Shown in pieces: positions 17,837 to 26,917 of a stretch of DNA of 64,000 nt. The translations under genes were made by a program, and so were the position numbers. The first letter of the stretch is position 1, and each line of letters starts with the position of its first letter. The notes under the pieces were generated by a model, which did no database searches, was not told the origin of the DNA, and saw nothing but the letters and a program-made list of their open reading frames with translations. Origin of the DNA: a bacterium (GTDB lineage Bacteria; Bacteroidota; Ignavibacteria; Kapaibacteriales; UBA7675); assembly GCA_030430495.1 (NCBI GenBank), contig JAUIKM010000019.1, positions 1 to 64,000 of the forward strand, read 5' to 3'.

Positions 17837-19321
17837 ATGATTCGCATTAAACCACTCCCGCACTACGACTGTGACGTGTTGATTGCCGGCGGCGGCCCTG
17901 CCGGCAGCGGTCTCGCGTTTCACCTTGCATCCGCCGGCGTTAAAGTCATCGCCGTGGAATCCGGTATTTTCCCGCGTGACAAAGTCTGCGGCGACGGCGT
18001 CAGTCCGATCGCGCTGGCGGAACTCGCCAACATGGGCATCGCCGAAGCCGCGCAGTTTAAACAGGCCAACGAAATCACACGCGTCGGACTTTTCCTTGAG
18101 AACGACAAAGTGTCAATTAAACTCTCCAAGCCCGAGCACCTGCCCTACCACGCCCGCATCATTCCGCGCCGGGAACTCGACAACTGGATCTACGAAGCGG
18201 CCGCCGGGGCCGGAGCCGAATTCCTGCTGGGCACGCGCGTTACGGATTACGCGATTAACAGTGAGGGCGCATTGGTTTACCTCAGGTCAAAAAATCGGGA
18301 ATTCACACTCAGAGCCAGAATGGTTGTCGGCGCGGACGGCGGCCGGTCCACACTGGCCAGGCGCATGCACGGCGCTAAACCGCAGGAAAGCGATCAACTC
18401 CTGGGCCTGCGCGCCTACTACAAAAATGTTAACGGCCCCACCGATCAGGTCGACATCTACTTTAACGACAGTGGTTTTCCCGGCATCATGTGGCTTTTCC
18501 CCAAGGGACCGCACGACGCCAATATCGGCATTGCAATGGTCGCCAAAACATTCCCCAAAAAACCCGAGCACATCAAAGAGGTTTTGCTGGCGCACATCAA
18601 CAACAACCCCGACATAAAACGCCGCATCGGCGATGGCATCGCCGACGATAAAATCCGCGGCTGGCCCATCACGATTTACAATCCCGACAATCGCGTCAGC
18701 GACGAACGCATTGCACTTGTAGGTGAAGCGGCGGGGCTGATTAATCCACTCAGCGGCGACGGCATCCAATACGCCTTGTTAAGCGCCCGCTGGGCGGCGA
18801 CGACAATTGTCGATTGCGTGCAACGCAACAGCTTCACGCGGCAGGACCTGGACGCCTATGCCCACAAAGTTAAACGGGAAGTGTCCTACGACTTCGCCTT
18901 GTCCAACCTGCTGGTTCACGTGCCGCGCAACAAGACATTCAACAGAGTCTGGCTGCGGGTTTTAACAAGTATGATTTCACAGGCGCGGGACGACGGTGCG
19001 TACGCCGACACAATTGCCGGCGTTTTTGAAGGCACCTACCCGTCCTACAAAGCCGTTAATCTCTCGTTCATTCTCAAGTCGCTCACACAGTTCGGGCTGG
19101 GGGCCGGCAGGGACCTGGCTTCCACTATGCAGAATCCACAGCAGGCGCTGCTTTCCGGCACGGAGCTGGCGAAGGACGTGTTCACTATTCTCGAAGAGTT
19201 AAAAGACAATCCGCGCGACAATATCAGCTGGCTGAGCGGCGGCCTGACACAATCGGCTTCGGTGCTGGCGCATCTGGTTAAAACGCTCGACGCACGCAGC
19301 CTGAAAAACATTCTTTCCTGA
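17837..19321 (+). CDS. Geranylgeranyl reductase family FAD-dependent enzyme
   Basis: 494 residues. The N-terminus has the Rossmann FAD motif GGGPAGSG (about residue 17) followed by ESG and FPRDKVCGDG, typical of the geranylgeranyl reductase (GGR) family. MWLFPKGPHDANIGIAM matches the family's W-x-FPK ... NIG segment. GEAAGLINPLSGDGI is the second FAD motif. The family reduces isoprenoid double bonds in chlorophyll phytyl, archaeal lipid or menaquinone side chains. Lying 4 bases after the prenyl synthase, it probably saturates that enzyme's product. The C-terminal 110 residues, beyond the usual core, are helical and may bind membrane. Substrate unknown. Confidence 0.85.
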   Translation: MIRIKPLPHYDCDVLIAGGGPAGSGLAFHLASAGVKVIAVESGIFPRDKVCGDGVSPIALAELANMGIAEAAQFKQANEITRVGLFLENDKVSIKLSKPEHLPYHARIIPRRELDNWIYEAAAGAGAEFLLGTRVTDYAINSEGALVYLRSKNREFTLRARMVVGADGGRSTLARRMHGAKPQESDQLLGLRAYYKNVNGPTDQVDIYFNDSGFPGIMWLFPKGPHDANIGIAMVAKTFPKKPEHIKEVLLAHINNNPDIKRRIGDGIADDKIRGWPITIYNPDNRVSDERIALVGEAAGLINPLSGDGIQYALLSARWAATTIVDCVQRNSFTRQDLDAYAHKVKREVSYDFALSNLLVHVPRNKTFNRVWLRVLTSMISQARDDGAYADTIAGVFEGTYPSYKAVNLSFILKSLTQFGLGAGRDLASTMQNPQQALLSGTELAKDVFTILEELKDNPRDNISWLSGGLTQSASVLAHLVKTLDARSLKNILS

Positions 19322-19331
19322 CTTAACACTA

Positions 19332-19399
19332 TCCGACCGCTTTGAGCTGCGTCGTTTCACTCGCATCTCAGGCTCGCTTGATTTCTTGTTTGTCACCGG
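19332..19399. repeat. Dispersed intergenic repeat, copy C (single arm)
   Basis: CCGACCGCTTTGAGCTGC ... CTTGTTTGTCACC, nearly identical to the left arms at 10603 and 12288. It starts 11 bases after the reductase stop and even supplies the stop codon (19393-19395) of the convergent minus-strand gene. Confidence 0.6.
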
Positions 19400-20985
19400 G
19401 AACCCGGCGGCCGGTCACCCGGTGATTCGTCGCTCTCAAGGCGATCCTTTTCGGCTATAAGCGAGGCGTAACTGCGGCCTTCGATCTTCGAGCGGATCCA
19501 GTCGCACACATTAAAGTACGCAAAGGCATAACGCTCGAGCGGTTCCTGAGCTCTTATCGCCGACATCTCACTTAACAACTTGCGCAGTTCCCGTGTCAGT
19601 TCGCCGTGCAGCCAGTAGTAATCGACACGACGAAAGAATCGCAGCATTGCCGCTTCCGAGGCGTGCAGTCGGTCCAGACGTTTGAACTCCCGCCGATAGC
19701 TCTCTGCCAGATACTCCAGCGCGCTGAATTCTTCCAGCTCGTATTGAATCAACAGATGCAGCATGCGCAGTGAGAGATAGATGTCCAGCCGCGAAACCGA
19801 CGCGCCCGCGTTGCAGCCGTCCAGCACCCAGTTTAACGACTCCGCAAAACGTCCCTCGCCAAACAGCGCCAGAGCGATACGATAATATTTGGAATAGACA
19901 TTGACGTTGTGCATCGACTTGTCATAGGCCCGCAACTCCGGCATCATTGACGAAACAAGAGTAAAAGCCTGGTTAAAGCGGCCACGGCGGATGTGCATCT
20001 CCAGTTCCAGAAAGTTGGCCGTTTCAAAAACCGCCACAATCGATGGCGCGCCGTTTCGGCTGCCGGTCTCGTCGCCCAGCGCGCGCAATTGCGGCAACAT
20101 CTGCTCCGCGTCGGAATACTTACCGAGGACTATCTGGCTGATAATACAGCGATTCAACACGTAGAGAAATTGAACCGGCTCGTCGCGGCTGATAAAGTCT
20201 TTCTGCCGGAACAGATCCAGTTGTTTAAGTGACAGCGCGAGCGCCTGTTCAAACTGGCCGGTTAACTGAAAATAGTGGTAGAGGGCCGTGTTGATGTGCA
20301 CCGACTCCCAGAAACCGGCGTCGCCGCGGTCGTAGCGCTCCTGCAGCGGCAGCAACTCCCGGTGCAGTTCCGCCGCGAGGTCGGCGCTGCGCAGCACGCG
20401 GCCGCTGTGAATAAACAGAGCGTACATGCGCGTTCCGAGCTCTTCGGCCGCAATGGTGTTGGCCAGCAACTTATTGACCCGTTGCTCTTCCTCCATCATC
20501 GTGCGGTAGGCGCTGCGCGTGTTGTTGGTTCGGATGCGCAGGACGAGCCGCCGCTTCTGCCAGTTAATTATTTCAGGCAGCATGTGAATCAACTCGTTGT
20601 CATACGCCAGCGACTTACACTTCTCCAGCAATTTCCAGCAGGAGTCGTACAGTCCCTTGCGGTAGAGGATCTCCGCACTTTGCAGATGCTCGCGAATCGC
20701 CACCGCCGCGTTGTCACCTGCATAAAACATCCGCAGCGCCTGCAGCAGACGCTCGTACAAGCGCCGTTTGGCATTCGGCAATGTGCGGCGGTTCAGTTTG
20801 GGGACGGTCGCCAATAATTCATCTTCGTCGAAGCTGTCCATTCTGTCGATTGCCGCAAACAGGACGAGCAGGCCCGACTCGTTTCCCGCCGCACTGCGCT
20901 TCAGAAACAGGGTGCAATAGCGCTTTTCCGCCTTGCTCAGATGTTTTATCAATTCAAAAATGTGACGTTCGCCAGCCTTGGGCAC
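19393..20985 (-). CDS. Helical-repeat (TPR-like) protein, paralogue 1 of 3
   Basis: 530 residues, almost all alpha-helical, with tandem helix pairs of TPR type (ILYRKGLYDSCWKLLEKC; LSLKQLDLFRQK) and no catalytic motif. The N-terminus (FELIKHLSKAEKRYCTLF) matches those of the proteins starting at 44529 and 62837 (LVKSLNEREHSLYREF; LIRAMNKQEKRYFKLY), so the three are paralogues. Conserved LYNKGLYxxC-type helices recur at about residue 110. No signal peptide, so it is probably cytosolic. It converges on the prenyl operon and is divergent from a T9SS protein. A scaffold or regulatory role is possible. No family name known to me. Confidence 0.7.
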   Translation of the reverse strand: MPKAGERHIFELIKHLSKAEKRYCTLFLKRSAAGNESGLLVLFAAIDRMDSFDEDELLATVPKLNRRTLPNAKRRLYERLLQALRMFYAGDNAAVAIREHLQSAEILYRKGLYDSCWKLLEKCKSLAYDNELIHMLPEIINWQKRRLVLRIRTNNTRSAYRTMMEEEQRVNKLLANTIAAEELGTRMYALFIHSGRVLRSADLAAELHRELLPLQERYDRGDAGFWESVHINTALYHYFQLTGQFEQALALSLKQLDLFRQKDFISRDEPVQFLYVLNRCIISQIVLGKYSDAEQMLPQLRALGDETGSRNGAPSIVAVFETANFLELEMHIRRGRFNQAFTLVSSMMPELRAYDKSMHNVNVYSKYYRIALALFGEGRFAESLNWVLDGCNAGASVSRLDIYLSLRMLHLLIQYELEEFSALEYLAESYRREFKRLDRLHASEAAMLRFFRRVDYYWLHGELTRELRKLLSEMSAIRAQEPLERYAFAYFNVCDWIRSKIEGRSYASLIAEKDRLESDESPGDRPPGSR

Positions 20986-21208
20986 GACAGCAACTCCCGC
21001 GAATAATCGCCGATTTCAGGCCATAATGGCCGTTTTCACCTACCCCGTTGAATTTTGGGAGCGGTAGAATACAAAAATTCTCCATTAACCGATGTGTATC
21101 TCGAGTTTTTATGTGGTCAGCCTTGCTGCACACTCCGAGCAAATTCTCGGTTTGTTGAACAACAATTTTCAGGTGACTATGATGCATTTGCGACAAAGCG
21201 GAGTGCGT

Positions 21209-22798
21209 ATGACTTTTTTACATCTTCGCCGGCTTGGATTGTTAACTATTGCGACGTTGCTGTTGCTTGCCGGCAAGCTCACAGCGCAGACTCCCGAATG
21301 GACGAGTATCGCTACCGATCCGGAACGGGACGGCATGTATTCGGGCGTTCTTGACGGCAAAGAACTCTGGTACTGGTACGACCAGGATCTGGACAACATT
21401 GTCTTTAAAGTGGATGTGTACGGCACGATCGATCCGAATACCATCGGCATTAACATTGTCATGAACATTCCCGGCGATCCAACCGTCGCCTCCTGGTGGG
21501 GCGCCAACAGTTCCTTCCGGTTTAACCGCCTTGTGACGCTGTGGATAACGGGCACGCCGCCCAGCGACTACAGCGGAACGGTGGGCATCTGCAACGCCGC
21601 AGGCGCGCAGGCGATGAACTACATGAATCTCGCCCGCGGCAATATCGGCATTGCCGTGCAGCCCGGAACCTCATCGTATGTGTTTTCCTTTCCGCGCGAG
21701 GACCTCATTTCCGACGAACTGCTGGAAGCGGGACCGGTTAACATTTCGGCTATTGCGGCAGTCGGCACCAACCAGTTCTGGAACGACGACATCCCCGACA
21801 ACGGCAGCGGCATGATGGTGCTGGAAAAAGCCGAGGAAGAAATGTTTCCGGACATCCAGTTGTCCAACTCCGCACTTAACTTCGACCAAACCAACGTGGG
21901 CGACCGTACGGATAGAACGTTTACGATCAGCAATACCGGTGAAGCGATACTGCTGGTTGAAGACATGGCGATTGAAGGCGACGGCGTGGATCAGTTTTCA
22001 CTGATTGACAGCGCACCGTTTGAAATCGAAGTCGGTGAAAGCCGCCAGGTAACGGTGAGTTTTCTGCCGCAGGGCGAAGGTGAATTCGACGCAAAAATCC
22101 TGATCGTCTCGAATGTACCTGCACCTGGAAACGTGCAGGAGATCACACTCTCGGGCACGGGAGCGGTCGAAGAGATCGATCCGCCGGCTATCACCCTGCT
22201 CGCGGCGACCATGGATTTCGGCTCGCTCATGGCCGGTGAAAGTCGAACGCAGAGTTTTGAAGTGTTCAATACCGGCGGCTCGACGCTGATTGTCAACAAC
22301 ATCACAATCCGCGGCGAAGGCTCGGAGTTTTTCACGCTCGACAGCCCGGCCCAGTTCACGGTTGAACCGGCCAATTCGGCTCAGGTCAGCATTACCTTTG
22401 CGCCGACGATCGCCATCGAGACACTTTCGGAAGTTGTAATTGAATCAAACGCCCCCGAGCCGGACAACTCGGTTGTTCTGTCCATGACCGGCGTCGGGCT
22501 TGTCGAAACCGGCGTGCGTCCGGAACTGATCGTAGAAAACAATTTTGCGGTCTATCCCAACCCGGCGCACAACGATGTTAACATTTCCTGCTCCCTGAAA
22601 ACGGGCGGAGATGTAACCCTTCGCATATTCGACCAACGCGGCCGCGTACTGCACACCGCGCCGTTGGGCTATCGCGCGCCAGGCGAATTCAACCATCGGT
22701 TGAACCTGGACGAAGCAAATCTTACGGGCGCTATGCTGTTGCTGCAGCTTGACATCGACCATAAGCCGGCAGCAACAGTTACATTCATGGTACACTAA
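21209..22798 (+). CDS. Secreted protein with two choice-of-anchor-D/ASH-like Ig domains and T9SS tail
   Basis: 529 residues from the ATG at 21209, chosen because it begins the signal peptide (basic LHLRRLG, hydrophobic LLTIATLLLL, cleaved near KLTAQ); earlier ATGs at 21092 and 21179 add residues before it. Residues about 30-210 form an unassigned beta domain beginning PEWTSI. Then come two repeats of ASH/choice-of-anchor-D type, each with LNFDQTNVGD or MDFGSLMAGES, then FTISNTGE or FEVFNTGG and VTVSFLP or VSITFAP. The last 75 residues are a T9SS sorting domain (VYPNPAHNDV, IFDQRGRVL). Outer-surface or extracellular protein, function unknown. A strong terminator follows. Confidence 0.82.
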   Translation: MTFLHLRRLGLLTIATLLLLAGKLTAQTPEWTSIATDPERDGMYSGVLDGKELWYWYDQDLDNIVFKVDVYGTIDPNTIGINIVMNIPGDPTVASWWGANSSFRFNRLVTLWITGTPPSDYSGTVGICNAAGAQAMNYMNLARGNIGIAVQPGTSSYVFSFPREDLISDELLEAGPVNISAIAAVGTNQFWNDDIPDNGSGMMVLEKAEEEMFPDIQLSNSALNFDQTNVGDRTDRTFTISNTGEAILLVEDMAIEGDGVDQFSLIDSAPFEIEVGESRQVTVSFLPQGEGEFDAKILIVSNVPAPGNVQEITLSGTGAVEEIDPPAITLLAATMDFGSLMAGESRTQSFEVFNTGGSTLIVNNITIRGEGSEFFTLDSPAQFTVEPANSAQVSITFAPTIAIETLSEVVIESNAPEPDNSVVLSMTGVGLVETGVRPELIVENNFAVYPNPAHNDVNISCSLKTGGDVTLRIFDQRGRVLHTAPLGYRAPGEFNHRLNLDEANLTGAMLLLQLDIDHKPAATVTFMVH

Positions 22799-22877
22799 TA
22801 CCCTCGGCAGGAGCACGGCCATAACTCCGCAGTCCTCCAGCCCCGGACGTTGACTAAAGTCCCCACACAACGTCCTG

Positions 22878-22919
22878 ACAGCACCCGTTGTTAACGCGAC
22901 GGGTGCTGTTATTTTTTTT
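22878..22919 (+). terminator. Rho-independent terminator
   Basis: An 11-bp perfect stem (ACAGCACCCGT at 22878-22888 with ACGGGTGCTGT at 22899-22909) with a 10-base loop is followed by TTATTTTTTTT. It lies 80 bases after the T9SS gene stop. Confidence 0.88.
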
Positions 22920-23029
22920 GGTTAGAGCCCTCTTCTCCCCCTTTTCCCTATATTCCCCCTTACCGCTCACCGGCAGTTGGATGCCTGCCCAATTTCCCTT
23001 TTTCTCTTTTTCAGGATTACTATCGTATC

Positions 23030-23452
23030 ATGAAAACTCTCCTGATCTGCGCCGCGGTCCTCGTGTCCGCTTCCGCCGCTCTCCATGCAGGCGACGCCGA
23101 TACAAACGTCGCCCTCGTCGAGCAAATGTTCGAAGCCTTTAATCAGCACGACTGGAAGAAAATGGCAAGCTACTACGCCGACAACGCCGCCTTCCTCGAT
23201 CCGACCCTCGGCGCCGAAGAAGTCAAACAGTCCCATGCCGATATCGTCAAAAAATATTCGAACCTCCAAAAAATGGCGCCCGATATCCACGACGACATCC
23301 AACACATCCACGCCGCCGGCAACACCGTCGTCGTCGAGTTTGTCTCTTCCGGCTCCGCCCCCGACGGCACAAAATGGAAGCTGCCGATCTGCACCGTCCT
23401 GACGCTCGCCGACGGCAAGATCATCCGCGATGCAACCTATTTTGACAAATAG
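23030..23452 (+). CDS. Exported SnoaL-like (NTF2-fold) protein
   Basis: 140 residues. The signal peptide (MKTLLICAAVLVSASAALHA) is cleaved near residue 20. The rest has the SnoaL/NTF2-like plan: a helix VEQMFEAFNQHDWKKMASYY, AFLDPTLG, a long helix, then beta strands ending TVLTLADGKIIRDATYF. Proteins of this fold bind small hydrophobic ligands or act as cyclases/isomerases, but many exported members have unknown roles. No operon partner: 111 bases follow the upstream terminator and 430 non-coding bases follow. Fold confident, activity unknown. Confidence 0.8.
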   Translation: MKTLLICAAVLVSASAALHAGDADTNVALVEQMFEAFNQHDWKKMASYYADNAAFLDPTLGAEEVKQSHADIVKKYSNLQKMAPDIHDDIQHIHAAGNTVVVEFVSSGSAPDGTKWKLPICTVLTLADGKIIRDATYFDK

Positions 23453-23881
23453 TCCCCGCGGCCGGCCCCGGACGCGCAGTCGATAAAGTCTTTTTCCGCG
23501 ACTCCACACCCGCCCCGCGCCGGGCGCTCGGCCGCCTCGCCATTGTATCATAAGTCCCGCTCAAAACCGGTCCGGCCGTTGCTCGCTTTACGTGCGGCGG
23601 CCGCCGATCCGCATTCCCCGTCCGCTTGCCACTTTTCCGCCCCTTCCGTGTTATCAAGCTCAACGCCCGGCGACGTCACCTTGCCCATTTGAATCCGCTG
23701 CGGTTATTATTCGCTGCTCCGCTGCCCGCGGATAAACACATGCCGTCGGCTGCCGCATGCAGTCAGGCTGTATCTCTTCCCGCGTTCGGCGGTTGATCTG
23801 CACAATCCAACAATCTGTCTCCCGGCCCCGTCGACGTCTTCCCCCTGACGCCGGAACCGGCCCCATCCCGTACTGCGCCTC
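23453..23881. other. Intergenic region, nothing recognised
   Basis: About 430 GC-rich bases between the SnoaL-like gene and the esterase gene. Long frames on the minus strand are out-of-phase continuations through the neighbouring genes and have no motif. No hairpin with a T-run was seen. Confidence 0.5.
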
Positions 23882-24985
23882 ATGCAACGCCTTTTGTTTG
23901 TTCCGCTCCTGTGTTCCCTGCTGTGTTTTGCCGCGCCCTCCGTCCTCGCGCAGAACGACCTCGAATTTGAGCACGACGGCCTGACCCGCGAGTACAATCT
24001 GTATCGCCCCGCCAATCTTCGGCCCGATGCGCCGCTCGTCTTTGTCCTGCATGGTTTCTCCTCCAGCAAGGAAAACGTCCAGGACAGCCTCGGTTTTGAC
24101 GCCCTCGCCGATCGTTTTGGCTTTGCCGTCTGTTATCCGCAGGGACGCCGCATCACAATTGGACCGCGCCACTGGAACGCCGGGCTGACGCTCTCCGAAG
24201 TCGACGATGTCGGTTTCCTCTCCTCCCTCGCTCTTCACCTGCAAAATGAGTTTAACTTAAACCCCGACAGAACATTTGCCTGCGGATTTTCCAACGGTGG
24301 TTTCATGTGTTACACCCTGGCTTGTGAAGCGCCGCACGTCTTCCGCGCCATCGCTTCCGTTTCCGGTCTCATGAGCGGTTTAACATGGGAAACCTGCGAC
24401 CCCGCTCGCCCCGTGCCTGTTTTACAGATTCACGGCCTCGACGACGACTTTGTACCCGTCGACGGCACGATGGCTTATCCCGGCGGATGGGGCGGCGCAC
24501 CGCGTCTCGACAGCATCGTCAGTTTCTGGGCCCTGTTAAACAACGCCACCATGCCGGAGGTTAAACTGGAGTCCGCCTTTGCCGCCGCCACCTATTTCCG
24601 CAATCCCCTCGGCGGCAACGAAGTCTGGTACGTCCTTATTTCCGGCCTCGGACATTCCTGGCCCACGCCCGAACGCACCGGCATCGATGCGGCGGACATC
24701 GTCTGGGACTTCTTCGACCGCTACGATCCGCCCTCCACGTCCGTGTTAACATCTGCGGATTCACCCGACCTCCGTGTATTTCCCAACCCGGCTTCGACGC
24801 TTGTCAACATCCAGCTCAGCGATCCGCGCCTGCTGGACTTTCGTTTAACCGATCTGCTGGGTTCTCCGATTCTTCAGGGCAACCTGGCGGCCGACAACAC
24901 GTCTCTCGACCTCTCCGGATTGCCGCGCGGCGTCTACTTTCTGCATGTCGGCGCTTCGGTTCGCACAATCCTGAAAACCGACTGA
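23882..24985 (+). CDS. Secreted esterase (polyhydroxybutyrate depolymerase/feruloyl esterase LpqC type) with T9SS tail
   Basis: 367 residues. Signal peptide ends SVLAQ (residue 24). The alpha/beta-hydrolase core has FVLHGFSSS (oxyanion region), nucleophile Ser137 in GFSNGG, an acid residue in LDDDFVPVDG and His in GLGHSWP, in the order found in LpqC-like PHB depolymerases and feruloyl esterases. The C-terminal 75 residues are a T9SS sorting domain (VFPNPASTLVNI, LPRGVYFLHV). It should hydrolyse ester bonds in polyesters or plant aryl esters outside the cell. Which ester cannot be told. A repeat arm begins at its stop codon. Confidence 0.85.
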   Translation: MQRLLFVPLLCSLLCFAAPSVLAQNDLEFEHDGLTREYNLYRPANLRPDAPLVFVLHGFSSSKENVQDSLGFDALADRFGFAVCYPQGRRITIGPRHWNAGLTLSEVDDVGFLSSLALHLQNEFNLNPDRTFACGFSNGGFMCYTLACEAPHVFRAIASVSGLMSGLTWETCDPARPVPVLQIHGLDDDFVPVDGTMAYPGGWGGAPRLDSIVSFWALLNNATMPEVKLESAFAAATYFRNPLGGNEVWYVLISGLGHSWPTPERTGIDAADIVWDFFDRYDPPSTSVLTSADSPDLRVFPNPASTLVNIQLSDPRLLDFRLTDLLGSPILQGNLAADNTSLDLSGLPRGVYFLHVGASVRTILKTD

Positions 24986-25032
24986 GCGCTTCGCCCCCCC
25001 AAGGGTGGCTTGCTTTTTCCTTTTGTTAATCA
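24984..25032. repeat. Dispersed intergenic repeat, copy D (single arm)
   Basis: GAGCGCTTCGCC ... GGCTTGCTTTTTCCTTTTG, matching the left arm of the 30692-30862 copy. It overlaps the stop codon of the esterase gene. The final T-rich part could help terminate transcription. Confidence 0.5.
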
Positions 25033-25218
25033 TCGAGCTTCAGGCGTCAGGCCTTCGAGGTGCAAATCCTGATCGTCAACAAGCTCCGGGCCGCAAACCA
25101 CCGAGTCCGCCGGAAGACGTCAAACGCCAATCTGCAAGCGACGGCAGACCCACGGCACAAGGCCGCAATCCCCACAGAAAACCCGGACCTTGGATGAGAT
25201 TCAGAATATGCCTACATT

Positions 25219-25246
25219 GCATAACTGACTGCACAGTCAGTTATGC
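25219..25246 (+). promoter_or_regulatory. Perfect 13-bp inverted repeat, probable TetR operator
   Basis: GCATAACTGACTG (25219-25231), spacer CA, then CAGTCAGTTATGC (25234-25246) form a perfect palindrome 32 bases upstream of the TetR gene start. Position and size fit an autoregulatory TetR-family operator. The regulon probably includes at least tetR and the following GNAT gene. The effector is unknown. Confidence 0.8.
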
Positions 25247-25277
25247 AGATCAATGAACTACAACGCACAACAGCACA

Positions 25278-25838
25278 ATGCGCCCGCCCAAAGGCAAACA
25301 AAAACTCTTCGATGCGGCCATGCGGCTCTTTGAATCGCAAGGCTACTTCGCAACAACGGTCGAACAAATCACGCTGGAAGCCGGAGTGTCCAAAGGTCTT
25401 GTCTACAACTACTTCAGCAGCAAGGAGGAACTGCTCGCTGAATTGATCAGAACAACGACCGCCGGAATGGAATCGATTGCCGCGACGTTGGTTCCCGGCG
25501 AATCGCTCGAAACCGCGCTGGAAGTGTTCATCGGGAACTACCTGGCTTTCCTCAAACGCGAAAAGAAATTCCTCAGACTTCAGCTCACTCTTATGTTAAT
25601 GCCCGAACTGCGGGAAGTCGTATCGGGGCCGCAGCAGGCGCGCGCCAAATTGCTGCTGCGCCACGTGGAAAGGTGGTTTAAATCGGCCGGAGTCGCGCAG
25701 GCCGGCAACAGAGCGCGCCTCTTTGTGGCAATGCTCGATGGAACCGCGCTGCACTACCTGGCCATATACGAACGCTATCCGCTCAACTCCATGAAGGCCC
25801 GGCTCATCCAGGCCGCACGCGATCTTTGCTCCAATTAA
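25278..25838 (+). CDS. TetR/AcrR family transcriptional repressor
   Basis: 186 residues. The N-terminal helix-turn-helix is clear: LFDAAMRLFESQGYFATTVEQ, then AGVSKGLVYNYFSSKEEL (about residues 10-55). The C-terminal ligand-binding domain is helical and not assignable to a known subgroup. A perfect 13-bp inverted repeat sits just upstream and is its probable operator. The GNAT gene begins 18 bases after its stop, so the two are likely co-transcribed and co-regulated. Inferred role: ligand-relieved repressor of its own small operon. Confidence 0.9.
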   Translation: MRPPKGKQKLFDAAMRLFESQGYFATTVEQITLEAGVSKGLVYNYFSSKEELLAELIRTTTAGMESIAATLVPGESLETALEVFIGNYLAFLKREKKFLRLQLTLMLMPELREVVSGPQQARAKLLLRHVERWFKSAGVAQAGNRARLFVAMLDGTALHYLAIYERYPLNSMKARLIQAARDLCSN

Positions 25839-25855
25839 CATTCGGATACAACACA

Positions 25856-26674
25856 ATGATAAAGATAAAACCGGTCGATTCAATCGACGCGCTCAAACCT
25901 CTCAAACTCGCTTACATTGAACAGTGCACTGCGCCGCTCGACGGCATGTGGCTCCAGGGATTTGTGCCCTTCGCCAGACACTACGCTTTGTACGCGGACG
26001 CAACTCTCGCCGGCTTCTGCTGTGTCAATGAAGAAGGATACATGCTGCAATTTTACCTGCTGCCGCGGTATCGCGAAGAGGCAGCATCGACATTCAGGCA
26101 GTTGTTTCGCTCCGGCGATGCGCCGACGGGAACAATCAATGGCGCATTCGCAAGCACAGCCGAACCGCAGTACTTCTCGCATTGCCTCGATCTCTTTTCA
26201 ACTTTCAGCGTCAACGCACTCATGTATCAGTTGCTCGACAAAGCGGCTGTACAACCGGCGCGGAGTCCATTCATTGAGTTAACAGCCGCCGACACGGACG
26301 AACTCGACAGCCTTGTCGACTTTGTGCACCGCAATCTGGGCGCTTCGCGCGAGTGGTTAACAGCCTACTATACCAACCTGCTCAATCGCAATGAAGTTTT
26401 CTGCCACTGGAATGACAGCGCTCTGCTGGCTGTCGGAGAGTGCCGCGGCTACGACGAATACCAGACCGACTACGTCGATCTCGGCGTCATCGTCGATCAG
26501 TCCGCGCGCGGCCGCGGTCTTGCGACAAATGTACTGCGACAACTTGTCGTGTACAGTTCGGAACGGGGACTGACCCCTATCTGCTCAACCGAGAGCGGCA
26601 ATATCGCGGCGCAGAAAGCAATCAGACGCGCCGGATTTGTTGCGCCTCACCGCATCGTAAAATTTGACGTCTGA
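25856..26674 (+). CDS. GNAT family N-acetyltransferase
   Basis: 272 residues from the ATG at 25856; the frame extends upstream into tetR but this start gives normal spacing. The C-terminal half carries GNAT motif A: DLGVIVDQSARGRGLAT, the acetyl-CoA pyrophosphate loop (Q/R-x-x-G-x-G/A). It is followed by CSTESGNIAAQKAIRRAGF, typical of motif B. The N-terminal half (about residues 1-130) is a less conserved, possibly degenerate second GNAT-like domain. Co-transcribed with TetR. The acceptor substrate is unknown; modification of a small molecule that TetR senses is plausible. Confidence 0.8.
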   Translation: MIKIKPVDSIDALKPLKLAYIEQCTAPLDGMWLQGFVPFARHYALYADATLAGFCCVNEEGYMLQFYLLPRYREEAASTFRQLFRSGDAPTGTINGAFASTAEPQYFSHCLDLFSTFSVNALMYQLLDKAAVQPARSPFIELTAADTDELDSLVDFVHRNLGASREWLTAYYTNLLNRNEVFCHWNDSALLAVGECRGYDEYQTDYVDLGVIVDQSARGRGLATNVLRQLVVYSSERGLTPICSTESGNIAAQKAIRRAGFVAPHRIVKFDV

Positions 26675-26917
26675 GCTACCATCCATCCGCCTGCGGTAAA
26701 ACAAGCGCTCCCCCGCCGCAACCGCGCCCCGGCCGCGACTTGCAGTTGGAATTCCTCCGGCCCGTCACCCGAATTTCATTCGCAGTAGATTAAAGTATAT
26801 CTTTCAGCAATCCTGTGATCAGGTGCTCGGCATGTTCTTGCGCTCCGTGGCTTTGGGACCGCTGCGCCGTCGGGCGTTGTCATACTTTCTTCCAACATTT
26901 CTTTCCGAGAGATTCTC

